A stretch of DNA of 64,000 nucleotides from Rhodobacteraceae bacterium CCMM004. Lineage in GTDB: Bacteria > Pseudomonadota > Alphaproteobacteria > Rhodobacterales > Rhodobacteraceae. This document shows, in pieces, positions 16,238 through 25,077 of this stretch (its first letter is position 1; every line of letters starts with the position of its first letter). The notes under the pieces were generated by a model. That model was not told the DNA's origin and made no database searches. It worked only from the letters and a program-made list of their open reading frames with translations. Both the position numbers and the translations under genes were made by a program. Location: NCBI GenBank assembly GCA_004005435.1, contig RZWH01000005.1, positions 124,001 through 188,000 on the forward strand, written 5' to 3'.

Positions 16238-18019
16238 ATGGCAGACATCCGCGCGCACCGCCGCTTTCGCAGCCAGGAGTGGTTCGACAACCCCAACAAC
16301 CCGGGCATGACCGCGCTCTATATCGAGCGCTATCTCAACCAGGAGTATGTCCGCGAGGAGTTGCAGGGCGAGAAGCCGGTGATCGGCATCGCCCAGACCG
16401 GCAGCGATATCGCCCCTTGCAACAAGATCCATGTCTTTCTCATGGACCGCATCAAGGCGGGGATTCGCGACGCGGGCGGCGTGCCGATGGAGTTCCCCGT
16501 CCACCCGATCCAGGAGACGGGCAAGCGGCCCACCGCCGCGCTCGACCGCAATCTGGCCTATCTCAGCCTCGTCGAGGTGCTGCATGGCTATCCCATCGAC
16601 GGCGTCGTGCTGACCACGGGTTGCGACAAGACCACCCCGGCGATGCTTATGGGGGCGGCGACGGTCGACATCCCCGCCATCGCGCTCAACGGCGGCCCGA
16701 TGCTCGACGGCTGGTGGCAGGGTGAGCTGGTGGGCTCCGGCACCGTGGTGTGGGAGAGCCGGCGCCTCCTGGCGGACGGCAAGATCGACTACGAGGAGTT
16801 CATGGAGCGGGTCTGTGCCTCGGCCCCGTCGCTGGGCCATTGCAACACCATGGGCACCGCCAGCACGATGAACGCCATGGCCGAGGCGCTGGGCATGACG
16901 CTGACCGGCTGTTCGGCGATTCCGGCGCCGTTCCGCGAGCGGATGGCCATGGCCTATCGCACCGGGCGGCGCGCGGTGGAGATGGTGCTGGACGACCTCA
17001 AGCCATCGGACATCCTCACGCGGGAGGCGTTCGAGAACGCCATCGTGACGAACTCGGCCATCGGCGGGTCCACCAACGCGCCGCCGCACCTCCAGGCCAT
17101 CGCCCGCCACGCGGGGGTCGAGCTGGACGTCAGGGACTGGCAGACGGTGGGGTATGAGGTGCCCCTGATCCTCGACATGCAGCCCGCCGGGCGGTTCTTG
17201 GGCGAGTCGTTCTACAAGGCGGGCGGGGTTCCGGCCGTGATGGGCGAGTTGCACAAGGCCGGCCTGATCCGCGAGGGCGCGATGACCGCGACCGGCGCGC
17301 CCATGGGCGAGAACCTGGCCGGATGGGAGAGCCGCGACACCGACGTGATCCGCAGCGTGGACGCACCTCTGCGGGCCAATGCGGGGTTCAAGGTGCTGTC
17401 GGGCAACCTCTTCGACAGCGCGCTGATGAAGACCAGCGTGATCTCGGAGGACTTCCGCCGTCGGTTCCTGGAGCACACGGGGCGCGAGATGGTGCACGAG
17501 GCCCGCGCGGTGGTGTTCGAGGGTCCCGAGGACTACCACGACCGGATCAACGATCCGGCGCTGGAGATCGACGCCGAGACGATCCTCTTCATCCGCAACG
17601 TGGGCTGCGTCGGCTATCCCGGGTCGGCCGAAGTGGTGAACATGCTGCCCCCCGACCACGTCGTGCGGCAGGGGGTGAACCACCTGCCCACCGTGGGCGA
17701 CGGGCGGCAGTCCGGCACGTCGGAGAGCCCGTCGATCCTGAACGCCTCGCCCGAGTCGGTCGTGGGCGGAGGGCTGGCGCTGTTGCAGACCGGCGACCGG
17801 GTGCGTCTGGACCTCAACGACGACACGCTCATGGCGCTGGTGGACGACGACGAGTGGCAGCGCCGCCGCGACGCCTGGACCCCGCCCGAGCTGCACCACC
17901 AGACCCCCTGGCAAGAGATCTATCGCACCCATGTGGGGCAACTGGCCGACGGCGGCTGCCTGGAACTCGCCACCGCCTACCGGAAGGTGGCCCAGGAGCT
18001 GCCACGCGACAACCACTGA
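16238..18019 (+). CDS. IlvD/Edd family sugar-acid dehydratase
   Basis: 593 residues, the length of pentonate/sugar-acid dehydratases rather than core IlvD. Three Cys expected to bind the [Fe-S] cluster are visible: Cys61 (DIAPCNKIH), Cys129 (TTGCDKTTP) and Cys202 (LGHCNTMG). It would convert an aldonate such as xylonate or arabinonate to the 2-keto-3-deoxy acid, the type of substrate used by the KdgK-like kinase at 12132. ATG 16238 follows AGGGAGAG, and the operator palindrome lies upstream. Exact substrate unknown; branched-chain dihydroxy-acid dehydratase is less likely given the length and context. Confidence 0.88.
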   Translation: MADIRAHRRFRSQEWFDNPNNPGMTALYIERYLNQEYVREELQGEKPVIGIAQTGSDIAPCNKIHVFLMDRIKAGIRDAGGVPMEFPVHPIQETGKRPTAALDRNLAYLSLVEVLHGYPIDGVVLTTGCDKTTPAMLMGAATVDIPAIALNGGPMLDGWWQGELVGSGTVVWESRRLLADGKIDYEEFMERVCASAPSLGHCNTMGTASTMNAMAEALGMTLTGCSAIPAPFRERMAMAYRTGRRAVEMVLDDLKPSDILTREAFENAIVTNSAIGGSTNAPPHLQAIARHAGVELDVRDWQTVGYEVPLILDMQPAGRFLGESFYKAGGVPAVMGELHKAGLIREGAMTATGAPMGENLAGWESRDTDVIRSVDAPLRANAGFKVLSGNLFDSALMKTSVISEDFRRRFLEHTGREMVHEARAVVFEGPEDYHDRINDPALEIDAETILFIRNVGCVGYPGSAEVVNMLPPDHVVRQGVNHLPTVGDGRQSGTSESPSILNASPESVVGGGLALLQTGDRVRLDLNDDTLMALVDDDEWQRRRDAWTPPELHHQTPWQEIYRTHVGQLADGGCLELATAYRKVAQELPRDNH

Positions 18020-18092
18020 GCCGGCGGCCGAAGGGCTCGTGGCCGGCCACGGCCCGGCCGCCACGAGCGTCTTCAGCCCCGCCCTACGCTGA

Positions 18093-18216
18093 GGGCAGCG
18101 CCGTCCCGCCGGGGCGCGGCCGAGCGGCGCGCGACGGTCTCCAAAGCATCGAAGTCCCGGCGGCTGCACCGCCGTCGCCAAAAGCGCCGCCCCGGGGGGG
18201 CGGGTCGGCGCTGCCC
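18093..18216 (-). repeat. Dispersed intergenic repeat, copy C (inverted)
   Basis: Arms GGGCAGCGCCGTCCCGCC (18093-18110) and GGCGGGTCGGCGCTGCCC (18199-18216) match 17 of 18. Read on the minus strand the core is GGCGCTTTTGGCGACGG, as in the other copies. It fills much of the gene-free 18020-18355 between the dehydratase and the convergent SH3 gene; I see nothing else there. Confidence 0.8.
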
Positions 18217-18355
18217 GGCGGTTCCCGCCGGGCGGGGCATGGGGGCTGAGGGGGTCGCTTCGGTGGCGCCCGATCCGACGGTGGGGCGGGCGCGAGGATC
18301 GGGGGGCGAAGGCGCCTTCCCTGCCATCCAAGACACCGGGCCGCCCGCCCGCTGC

Positions 18356-18859
18356 TCAGTCCCGCACCTCACCGGGCGCGAGGCCCCAGAGGGCGGCGCG
18401 ACGCACCCAGCCGCGATGGCCGCCGGCGCGGATCCGGCACCACTCGGGCAGGCACCGGCCGAGCCGCGCCACCACGCCGCGCTCGGCGATGGCGTTCTGC
18501 GGGGCATTGGCGTCGGGCTTCATCAACAGCGGGACCGAATCTTCGACGATCAGCACCGTGCGTACCCCCGACAGCAGCGAGTAGTGCACCCAGCCCCCGG
18601 CGCCGTCGCGGTCCTGCACCCGGCGCCAGTGCCCGAACTCGGCCGTGATCATCAAGGGCAAGTCCTTGCGCTTGTAGACCCAGTCGATCCGGTGGCTGAG
18701 CGACGGGCCGCGCCGCACGTTCCCCTCCACCGCCTTCATGGATACGAATCGCGGAATCGGGAGGTTGGTGACCGGGCCGCGCTCGCCCGCCGCCGCCACG
18801 CCTGCCCACGCCATCGCCGCGGTCAGGACCGCCGCCGTCACCGTCGCATGTGTTGTCAT
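18356..18859 (-). CDS. Exported SH3-domain protein
   Basis: About 167 residues from ATG 18859; an in-frame ATG at 18892 would add 11 residues. A signal peptide (TVTAAVLTAAMAWAGVAAA) is followed by two bacterial SH3-like repeats: one around SMKAVEGNVRRGPSLSHRIDW, with WRRVQDRDGAGGWVH, and one around VEDSVPLLMKPDANAP, with RAGGHRGWV. Such proteins usually bind peptidoglycan or periplasmic partners. It diverges from the 2-hydroxyacid dehydrogenase, and no partner gene is evident. Confidence 0.8.
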   Translation of the reverse strand: MTTHATVTAAVLTAAMAWAGVAAAGERGPVTNLPIPRFVSMKAVEGNVRRGPSLSHRIDWVYKRKDLPLMITAEFGHWRRVQDRDGAGGWVHYSLLSGVRTVLIVEDSVPLLMKPDANAPQNAIAERGVVARLGRCLPEWCRIRAGGHRGWVRRAALWGLAPGEVRD

Positions 18860-19004
18860 CGCCTGCCGTTCGCTGCACTGCCTGGCCGTCATGCGGCCCC
18901 TCGGTCCGGGGTCTCATGGCCCAAGGTTCGCGCCTTGTGATCCGCCCCGTTCCTTGCCACTTTGCGGCAGCCCGTCCGAGAAGAAAAGTTCAAGGAGCCG
19001 CACC

Positions 19005-19991
19005 ATGCCCGCCGACCGCCTGAGTGTTGTCGTCACGCGACGGTTGCCCGACAGCGTCGAGGCGCGGATGAGGGAGCTTTTCGACGTCCGCCTGCGCGAG
19101 GACGACACGCCGATGAGCCGCACGGCGCTGATCGAGGCGGTGCAGGACGCCGACGTCCTCGTGCCCTCGATCACCGACACCGTGGACGCCGCGCTGTTGG
19201 CGCGGGCGGGCGACCGGCTCAAGCTCATTGCCCACTACGGCGCGGGGGTCGACAATCTGGACGTGGCGACCGCCCGGCAACGGGGCATCTTGGTGTCCAA
19301 CACGCCCGGGGTCGTGACAGACGACACCGCCGACATGGCCATGGCGTTGATCCTCGCGGTGACGCGGCGGATCCCCGAGGGGCTGGCGACGATGCAGGGC
19401 GACCGCTGGCATGGCTGGGCGCCGACGGCGTTTCTGGGCGGCCGGGTCGCGGGGCGGCGGCTGGGCATCCTGGGCATGGGCCGGATCGGCCAGGCGGTGG
19501 CCCAGAGGGCGCGGGCCTTCGGGATGCAGGTCCACTATCACAACCGTACGCGCCAGCGCCCCGAGATCGAGGCCCGCCACGAGGCCACCTGGTGGGAGAG
19601 CCTGGATCAGATGCTGGCGCGCATCGACATCCTGAGCGTGAACTGCCCGCACACGCCGGCGACGTTCCACCTGGTCAACGCCCGGCGGCTGAAGCTGATG
19701 AAGCCCACGGCGGTGATCGTGAACACCTCCCGCGGCGAAGTGATCGACGAAAACGCCCTGACCAGGGCGCTCCGCGCGGGCGAGATCGCGGGCGCGGGGC
19801 TCGACGTCTACGAGCACGGGCAGAACATCAACCCGCGCTTGCGCGAGTTGCCCAACGTCGTGCTGCTGCCGCACATGGGCTCGGCCACGGTCGAGGGGCG
19901 GGCCGAGATGGGCGAAAAGGTGATCGTGAACATCAAGACCTTCGCCGACGGCCACCGCCCGCCCGACCTGGTGGTGCCGGGGATGGTGTAG
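19005..19991 (+). CDS. D-2-hydroxyacid dehydrogenase (glyoxylate/hydroxypyruvate reductase-like)
   Basis: 328 residues. NAD(P)-binding GILGMGRIGQAV lies near the middle. The catalytic Arg (NTSRGEVID), Glu and His (LLPHMGSAT) of the family are present. Probable reaction: reduction of glyoxylate or hydroxypyruvate, or oxidation of D-glycerate. It could drain products of the upstream sugar-acid block but has no shared promoter with it. AAGGAG precedes the ATG at 19005. Confidence 0.88.
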   Translation: MPADRLSVVVTRRLPDSVEARMRELFDVRLREDDTPMSRTALIEAVQDADVLVPSITDTVDAALLARAGDRLKLIAHYGAGVDNLDVATARQRGILVSNTPGVVTDDTADMAMALILAVTRRIPEGLATMQGDRWHGWAPTAFLGGRVAGRRLGILGMGRIGQAVAQRARAFGMQVHYHNRTRQRPEIEARHEATWWESLDQMLARIDILSVNCPHTPATFHLVNARRLKLMKPTAVIVNTSRGEVIDENALTRALRAGEIAGAGLDVYEHGQNINPRLRELPNVVLLPHMGSATVEGRAEMGEKVIVNIKTFADGHRPPDLVVPGMV

Positions 19992-20143
19992 AGGCAGGAC
20001 GACCGGCGCGGGGCGCGACCCTCGGGCCTGGTCCTCCGGCCGCAACCACATTGACGGGACCCCCTTTGCCGCGCGAAGCCGACTGGAGACCGGAACGCAA
20101 GGACTTGGGCGGTTTCAACCGTGCGCCCGCGTCGGGACCGGCG

Positions 20144-20164
20144 CGATTTTTCGTCGAAAAATCG
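20144..20164. terminator. Bidirectional hairpin with T/A-rich stem
   Basis: CGATTTTT (20144-20151) pairs with AAAAATCG (20157-20164) around CGTCG. It lies between convergent genes ending at 19991 and 20194 and can act on either strand. Confidence 0.6.
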
Positions 20165-20193
20165 TGCCCGGCCCGACGGTGCCGCGGAGCGGA

Positions 20194-20913
20194 CTAGACG
20201 GCGGAGACGGCGGCTTGCCGCGACCGGTTCAGCGCATGGCCGGTCACGTCGTGCATATACATCAACCCGCAGTAGAGCTGGCCCAGGTTGTCGTAGACCG
20301 GCTTCATCTGGCAGCGGATGACGCGGCGGTCCCGATCGGCCACGGCCACGGGATAGTAGTACTCCTGGGCCTGGCCGTTGAAGCACAGCTCCAGCCGCCG
20401 CCGCGCCCGCGACACGTAGCGTTCGCGCCCGATGACCTGTTCGAGGTGCATCGACACCATGCCGGCCTGGGTGTTGCGGTTGAACTGGGCGTTGGGCTGG
20501 GACACGGCGAGATAGCGAAAGCCGGTGTCGATCGCCACCAGCCGCTCCAGCGATCCGGTGATGTAGGCCGAGATGCCGTCCTCGCCGCAAACGTCCTCCA
20601 GCGCCTCCAGGGCCAGCGATCGCCCGTCCTGGGGCGCGCCGTTGGGAAAGGCGTTCATCAGCCGGACGACGATCTCCATGCTGCGGTCGGCGATGGCGCC
20701 GCCGTTGTAATCCGACGCACGGCGCAGAAAGAACGCGATCTGCTCGTTCAGCTCGTCGGCGCTGTCTGGCGTGTGGTTCTCCACGGCGTCCATCAGCGTC
20801 GCGCAGCGGCGCAACAGCTTGGCATGGAAACGGGTGGAGCCGTGATAGGTCATCGCGGTGCGCAGGCGCGCCTCGGCCAGCTTGAGCTCGGCAATCAGCG
20901 TGACAAAGCGCAT
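20194..20913 (-). CDS. PAS-domain protein of unknown role
   Basis: About 239 residues if the ATG at 20913 (MRFVTLIAELKLAEARLR) is used; the frame is open to a TTG at 21012, and no start has a strong ribosome-binding site. The first 130 residues look helical. The C-terminal 110 resemble a PAS fold (GFRYLAVSQPNAQFNR, GRERYVSRARRRLELCFNG, YYPVAVADRDRRVIRCQ, VYDNLGQLYCGLMYMHDVT). No kinase, cyclase or DNA-binding domain follows, so it would be a stand-alone sensor or a signalling partner. Unknown function. Confidence 0.7.
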   Translation of the reverse strand: MRFVTLIAELKLAEARLRTAMTYHGSTRFHAKLLRRCATLMDAVENHTPDSADELNEQIAFFLRRASDYNGGAIADRSMEIVVRLMNAFPNGAPQDGRSLALEALEDVCGEDGISAYITGSLERLVAIDTGFRYLAVSQPNAQFNRNTQAGMVSMHLEQVIGRERYVSRARRRLELCFNGQAQEYYYPVAVADRDRRVIRCQMKPVYDNLGQLYCGLMYMHDVTGHALNRSRQAAVSAV

Positions 20914-21038
20914 CACCGGGCCCGGTGCCCGCAGCCCGGGTTGGACATTTGCAGCGATCTTTCGCACGGCGGCATCGGAACCCGGACTCTCGTTCACTCG
21001 TTTCTGGAGCAATACAGGATCAGTTTTGGAGAGTCACG

Positions 21039-21236
21039 ATGAACTGGGATCAAATCGCCGGCCAATGGAAACAGATGACCGGCCACATGAAGTCCGAATG
21101 GGGCGAACTCACGGACGACGACCTGACCGAAGCCGAGGGCGACCGCGAACGCCTGGAAGGCAAGATTCAGGAGCGTTACGGCAAGACCAAGGAAGAGGCG
21201 CGCGAGGCGGTCGATTCCTTCATGGCCAAGCACTGA
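21039..21236 (+). CDS. CsbD family stress protein
   Basis: 65 residues, MNWDQIAGQWKQMTGHMK, then the charged helical CsbD core with EAEGDRERLEGKIQERYG. Family members are small, often stress-induced proteins of unclear function. ATG 21039 is preceded by TGGAGAG. Confidence 0.9.
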   Translation: MNWDQIAGQWKQMTGHMKSEWGELTDDDLTEAEGDRERLEGKIQERYGKTKEEAREAVDSFMAKH

Positions 21237-21247
21237 GCCACGACGCG

Positions 21248-21273
21248 GAGGGCGGACCCCAGGGGCCGCCCTC
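21248..21273. terminator. Hairpin between csbD-like gene and panB
   Basis: GAGGGCGG (21248-21255) pairs with CCGCCCTC (21266-21273) between the convergent stops at 21236 and 21280. It lacks a T-tract, so it is tentative. Confidence 0.45.
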
Positions 21274-21279
21274 GTCACG

Positions 21280-22095
21280 TCAGCGGTAGACTTGGTCCTC
21301 GGTCGGGAATGCGCCGGACCGGACCTCGTCGGCATAGGCGCTCACTGAGCGCTCGATGTCGGCGGCCAAGCTGCCGTAGACCTTCACGAATTTGGGCGGC
21401 CGGGCGTTCAACCCCAGCATGTCCTCCAAGACCAGGATCTGACCGTCGCAGTGGGCCGAAGCGCCGATGCCGATGGTCGGAATATGAACGGTTTCCGTGA
21501 TCTGGCGGGCCAGAGGCTCGACCACTCCCTCGACCACCACGGCGAAGGCGCCCGCCTCGGCCACCGCCTGGGCATCGCCGATATGCAAGGGCCAGCTGTC
21601 CTCGTCCCGCCCTTGCGTCTTGAAGCCGCCCAGGGTGTGGCTCGACTGCGGCGTCAGGCCGATATGGGCCATGACGGGAACGCCGCGCTGGGTGAGAAAA
21701 TGGATCGTCTCGGCCATGCGCGCACCGCCCTCCAGCTTGACCGCGCCACACTGGGTCTCCTTCATGATCTTGGCGGCGTTGCGGAAGGCCATGTTGGGGC
21801 TCTCCTCGTAGCTGCCGAAGGGCATGTCGACGACGACCAGCGCCCGTTTCGTGCCGCGCACCACGGCGCGGCCGTGCATGATCATCAGGTCCATGGGCAC
21901 GCCCACGGTGGTCTCCATGCCGTGCATCACCATGCCCAGACTGTCGCCCACCAGGATGAAATCGGCGTATTTGTCTACGATTGCCGCGGTATGGGCGTGA
22001 TACGAGGTCAGCGAGACGATTCGCTCGCCCCCCTTGCGCGCCGCGATCTGCGGGACGGTCAGGCGGCGGACGGGTTTGGTCGGTTCGGTGGTCAA
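21280..22095 (-). CDS. panB: 3-methyl-2-oxobutanoate hydroxymethyltransferase
   Basis: 271 residues. PanB makes ketopantoate from 2-oxoisovalerate and methylene-tetrahydrofolate in pantothenate synthesis. Visible: [12 protein letters not shown] with the metal-binding Asp, VKLEGG, and the HIGLTPQS and [11 protein letters not shown] signatures. Full family length. It follows panC by 3 bp, so the pair forms an operon. Confidence 0.97.
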   Translation of the reverse strand: MTTEPTKPVRRLTVPQIAARKGGERIVSLTSYHAHTAAIVDKYADFILVGDSLGMVMHGMETTVGVPMDLMIMHGRAVVRGTKRALVVVDMPFGSYEESPNMAFRNAAKIMKETQCGAVKLEGGARMAETIHFLTQRGVPVMAHIGLTPQSSHTLGGFKTQGRDEDSWPLHIGDAQAVAEAGAFAVVVEGVVEPLARQITETVHIPTIGIGASAHCDGQILVLEDMLGLNARPPKFVKVYGSLAADIERSVSAYADEVRSGAFPTEDQVYR

Positions 22096-22098
22096 GGG

Positions 22099-22950
22099 TC
22101 AGGTCTCCGGTCTGACGACGCGCTGGTCGATCAGTAGCACGCTGCCGAAGCGCACGGCCAGCAGGATGACCGCGGGCCGGTCGAGCGGCCCCTTGAGCGG
22201 CGCCAGGCTCTCGGCGTCGCGGATGTCGACCGACTGCACCTCGGCGCGGGGTTCGGAGGCGACGGTGTCGCGGACCCAGGCGCGCAGCCGCGCCACCGTG
22301 GTGCCGTCGCGGGCCAGGGCCTCGGCCTCGTCCAGCGCGCGGTTCAGCACCGGCGCCGCCGCCCGGTCCTCCGGCGCCAGGCGCACGTTGCGCGACGACA
22401 GGGCGAGACCGTCGCGGTCGCGCACCGTTGCGACCCCCTCGATGGCGTAAGGCATGTCCAGGTCGCGCACCATGGTGCGGATGACCACGAGCTGCTGATA
22501 GTCTTTCTCGCCGAAATAGGCGGTGTCGGGCTGGGCCAGGTGCAGGAGTTTGGCCACCACCGTCGCCACGCCCCGAAAATGCCCCGGCCTGAGCTTGCCG
22601 ATGAGGATGCGCGACAGCTCGGTGGTCTCCACCACGGTCTGGGCGTCGGGATGATACATCTCGTCGGGGGAGGGAAGGAACACCGCGTCCACCCCCTCGG
22701 CCCGTAGCAGATCCAGGTCGCGGGCGGCGTCGCGGGGATAGGTGTCGAGGTCCTCGGCCGGGCCGAACTGCGTGGGGTTGACGAAGACGGTCACGATCAC
22801 CCGGTCGTTCGCGGCCCGAGCCCGACGCACCAGGGTCAGATGCCCCTCGTGCAGATAGCCCATGGTGGGCACCAGGCCGACGCGCATCCCCTCGCCGCGC
22901 CACCATTGCCGCAGGTGGCGCAGGTCGCTCTTGGTCTTGCAGATCTGCAT
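22099..22950 (-). CDS. panC: Pantoate--beta-alanine ligase
   Basis: 283 residues. PanC joins pantoate and beta-alanine using ATP. The nucleotidylyltransferase motifs PTMGYLHEGH and FVNPTQFGP, the FGEKDYQQL segment and SSRNVRL are visible. ATG 22950 gives the canonical start MQICKTKSDL. First gene of panC-panB, divergent from the second Hint protein. Confidence 0.97.
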   Translation of the reverse strand: MQICKTKSDLRHLRQWWRGEGMRVGLVPTMGYLHEGHLTLVRRARAANDRVIVTVFVNPTQFGPAEDLDTYPRDAARDLDLLRAEGVDAVFLPSPDEMYHPDAQTVVETTELSRILIGKLRPGHFRGVATVVAKLLHLAQPDTAYFGEKDYQQLVVIRTMVRDLDMPYAIEGVATVRDRDGLALSSRNVRLAPEDRAAAPVLNRALDEAEALARDGTTVARLRAWVRDTVASEPRAEVQSVDIRDAESLAPLKGPLDRPAVILLAVRFGSVLLIDQRVVRPET

Positions 22951-23143
22951 CGCTGTCTCCCTCGGCGCCGCCGCGGCAGTGTGGATCCGCCGCCGGCATG
23001 TCGCAAGACAGCACCGGGTGTGGGGCCGCTGCAACGCCCGCGGGGGAAAGCGCCCGGAAATCCTCCCAATCGGGGCGATCCAGGTCCTGACATGCACTGT
23101 GTCTGCTAAGCTCTGGCAAAACAAAGATAAGGCAGGATCGGGC

Positions 23144-24205
23144 GTGGGAGCGGGCTATCGGGGTGCCTTCGTGCTGGGGTGGGCGCAGACCGAGATCGAC
23201 GGACTGACCGGGGCGCCGGAGACGGCGCTGGTGCGCGGGGCCGCCTGGCGCTGGCGCGGCACCGCGCGGCGCGTCGACGGGCCGGACGACGTGCTGGCCT
23301 TGGGCCTGGCCGAGGGCGCGGTCGACCTGCGCCGCCGGGCCGCGCGCACGGTGTCGCGGCTGATGGGCGGGGCGCGGTTCCGGCCCCGGCGCGCCGCCGA
23401 CACGGCCCCGGCATGGGAGCGGACGGCGACGCTGACCGACGGGCGGCGGCGCTTTACCATGGCGCTGATCGCCGCCGCCCGCGGGGCGGGGCCACTCGTG
23501 ATGTTCGAGGACGGGGTGCCGCCGCCCGACACCGACCTGTGGGTGGTCGAGACGCAGACGCCCCGGCCGTCCTGCCCCAAGTCCGGCTGGGGCGAGGGCG
23601 AGGTCGTGTGCTTTGCCCGCGGCACCCGGATCGCCACTCCGGACGGCCCCCGCGCGGTCGAGCATCTGACCGCCGGCGACCGCGTGGCGACGCTCGACGA
23701 CGGCGCTCAGCCGATCCTGTGGACGGGATCGCGGCAGATCACCGCCGCGCGCCTCTTTGCCATGCCCGATCTCCGGCCGGTGCGGATCCGGGCGGGCGCC
23801 CTCGGCGGCGGGGCGCCGCCGGGCGACCTGGTGGTCTCGCCCAGGCACCGGATCCTCTTGCGCGGCCGGGCGGCGCAGGCGCTCTTTGGCGAGGCCGAGG
23901 TGTTGGTCGCGGCGCGGGCGCTGATCGACGAGCGCCGGATCCTGGTGGACCACGAGACGCGCGGCGTCGACTACTTCCACCTCCTGCTGCCGCGGCACCA
24001 GGTCGTCTGGGCCAACGGCGTCGCCTGCGAGACGTTCCAGCCGAGCGCGGCGGCGCTGGCCGGGCTCGACCCCGCGCGACGCGCCGCGCTCGCGGCCTGC
24101 CGCCCCGAGGTGGTGGCCGACCCTGCGCGCTATGGCCCGCCGGCGCGGCGGGTGCTGGACGCGGCCGAGGCGGCGATCCTGCTCTATGCGCGGGGCGCCC
24201 ATTGA
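23144..24205 (+). CDS. Hint-domain protein with intact nucleophile Cys
   Basis: 353 residues from GTG 23144, which has AGGA 6 bases upstream; a longer frame upstream overlaps panC and is not credible. The first 155 residues are a poorly conserved N-terminal region. Cys156 opens a Hint domain ([20 protein letters not shown], then [10 protein letters not shown], then the C-terminal [17 protein letters not shown]), so autoprocessing chemistry is possible. It is a relative of the Cys-less protein at 5012-5797. Exported Hint proteins of roseobacters are uncharacterised, and no signal peptide is obvious here. Confidence 0.82.
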   Translation: MGAGYRGAFVLGWAQTEIDGLTGAPETALVRGAAWRWRGTARRVDGPDDVLALGLAEGAVDLRRRAARTVSRLMGGARFRPRRAADTAPAWERTATLTDGRRRFTMALIAAARGAGPLVMFEDGVPPPDTDLWVVETQTPRPSCPKSGWGEGEVVCFARGTRIATPDGPRAVEHLTAGDRVATLDDGAQPILWTGSRQITAARLFAMPDLRPVRIRAGALGGGAPPGDLVVSPRHRILLRGRAAQALFGEAEVLVAARALIDERRILVDHETRGVDYFHLLLPRHQVVWANGVACETFQPSAAALAGLDPARRAALAACRPEVVADPARYGPPARRVLDAAEAAILLYARGAH

Positions 24206-24229
24206 CACCTCCGGCCCGCGGCGTATAAG
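24202..24229 (+). promoter_or_regulatory. Sigma-70 promoter for rpsD
   Basis: TTGACA (24202-24207), 16 bases, TATAAG (24224-24229): a near-consensus promoter. Its -35 box overlaps the stop codon of the upstream Hint gene, and it lies about 160 bases before the rpsD start. Confidence 0.75.
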
Positions 24230-24235
24230 CCCGCC

Positions 24236-24389
24236 CATCGCGTCAGCCCTCCCGGTCGGCGCGGTTTTTCATTGGTGTTGGCGGCCCCCGCGAGGGGAGG
24301 CCTGTCGGGCGCCGGCCGGGGGCCGGTTAAGTCCAGAGGACAACGCCCTTCATCCGCGCCCATCGGGGCGCCCAAGAAGGAGATCAGCC
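24236..24389 (+). promoter_or_regulatory. Long structured leader of rpsD
   Basis: About 150 untranslated bases separate the promoter from rpsD. They include the stem CCGGCC (24312-24317) with GGCCGG (24321-24326) and further GC-rich arms, then AAGGAG before a GTG start. S4 represses its own synthesis through an mRNA structure in several bacteria, so this leader is a candidate autoregulatory site. Confidence 0.4.
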
Positions 24390-25010
24390 GTGACCAAACG
24401 CACGTCTGCCAAGTACAAACTCGACCGCCGCATGGGCGAGAACATCTGGGGCCGGCCGAAGAGCCCCGTGAACCGCCGCGAATACGGCCCCGGCCAGCAC
24501 GGCCAGCGCCGCAAGGGCAAGATGAGCGACTTCGGCATTCAGCTCCGTGCCAAGCAGAAGCTGAAGGGCCACTACGGCGACCTGACCGAAAAGCAGTTCC
24601 GCCGCATCTATGCCGAGGCCGAGCGGGTCAAGGGCGACACCGGCGAGAACCTCATCGGCCTTCTGGAGCGGCGCCTCGACGCCGTCGTCTACCGGGCCAA
24701 GTTCGTCGCCACGATCTTTGCCGCGCGGCAGTTCGTCAATCACGGCCACGTCCTGGTGAACGGCAAGCGGGTGAACATTCCGTCCTACCGGGTCAAGGAA
24801 GGCGACGTCGTCGAGGTCCGTGAGAAGTCCAAGCAGCTGGCCTCGGTCCTGGAGGCCGCGGGTCTGGCCGAACGCGACGTGCCCGACTATCTCGACGTGG
24901 ATCATTCCAAGATGACGGCGACCTTCGTGCGCACCCCGGCTCTGGCCGACGTGCCCTTCGCCGTGCACATGGAGCCGAACCTGGTCATCGAATACTACGC
25001 CCAGAACTGA
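24390..25010 (+). CDS. rpsD: 30S ribosomal protein S4
   Basis: 206 residues, starting with GTG after AAGGAG. S4 is a primary 16S rRNA binder and assembly nucleator. It has the S4 N-terminal region ([30 protein letters not shown]) and an S4 RNA-binding domain near residues 95-160 ([40 protein letters not shown]). The zinc-binding Cys of some S4 proteins are absent, as in many alphaproteobacteria. Monocistronic, with its own promoter and terminator. Confidence 0.98.
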   Translation: MTKRTSAKYKLDRRMGENIWGRPKSPVNRREYGPGQHGQRRKGKMSDFGIQLRAKQKLKGHYGDLTEKQFRRIYAEAERVKGDTGENLIGLLERRLDAVVYRAKFVATIFAARQFVNHGHVLVNGKRVNIPSYRVKEGDVVEVREKSKQLASVLEAAGLAERDVPDYLDVDHSKMTATFVRTPALADVPFAVHMEPNLVIEYYAQN

Positions 25011-25035
25011 GGCGTCTCGCCGATCGAGGCCGCTG

Positions 25036-25065
25036 CGGGCCGTCCCATCGCGGGGCGGCCCGTTT
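25036..25065 (+). terminator. Terminator of rpsD
   Basis: CGGGCCG (25036-25042) pairs with CGGCCCG (25056-25062) and is followed by TTTC, 26 bases after the rpsD stop. Confidence 0.6.
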
Positions 25066-25077
25066 CACATCCGCGGC

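Noticed and set aside
15977-18331. 784-codon minus-strand frame opposite the dehydratase
   Set aside because: An antisense shadow of a strongly conserved dehydratase, continuing into the repeat; no recognisable domain.
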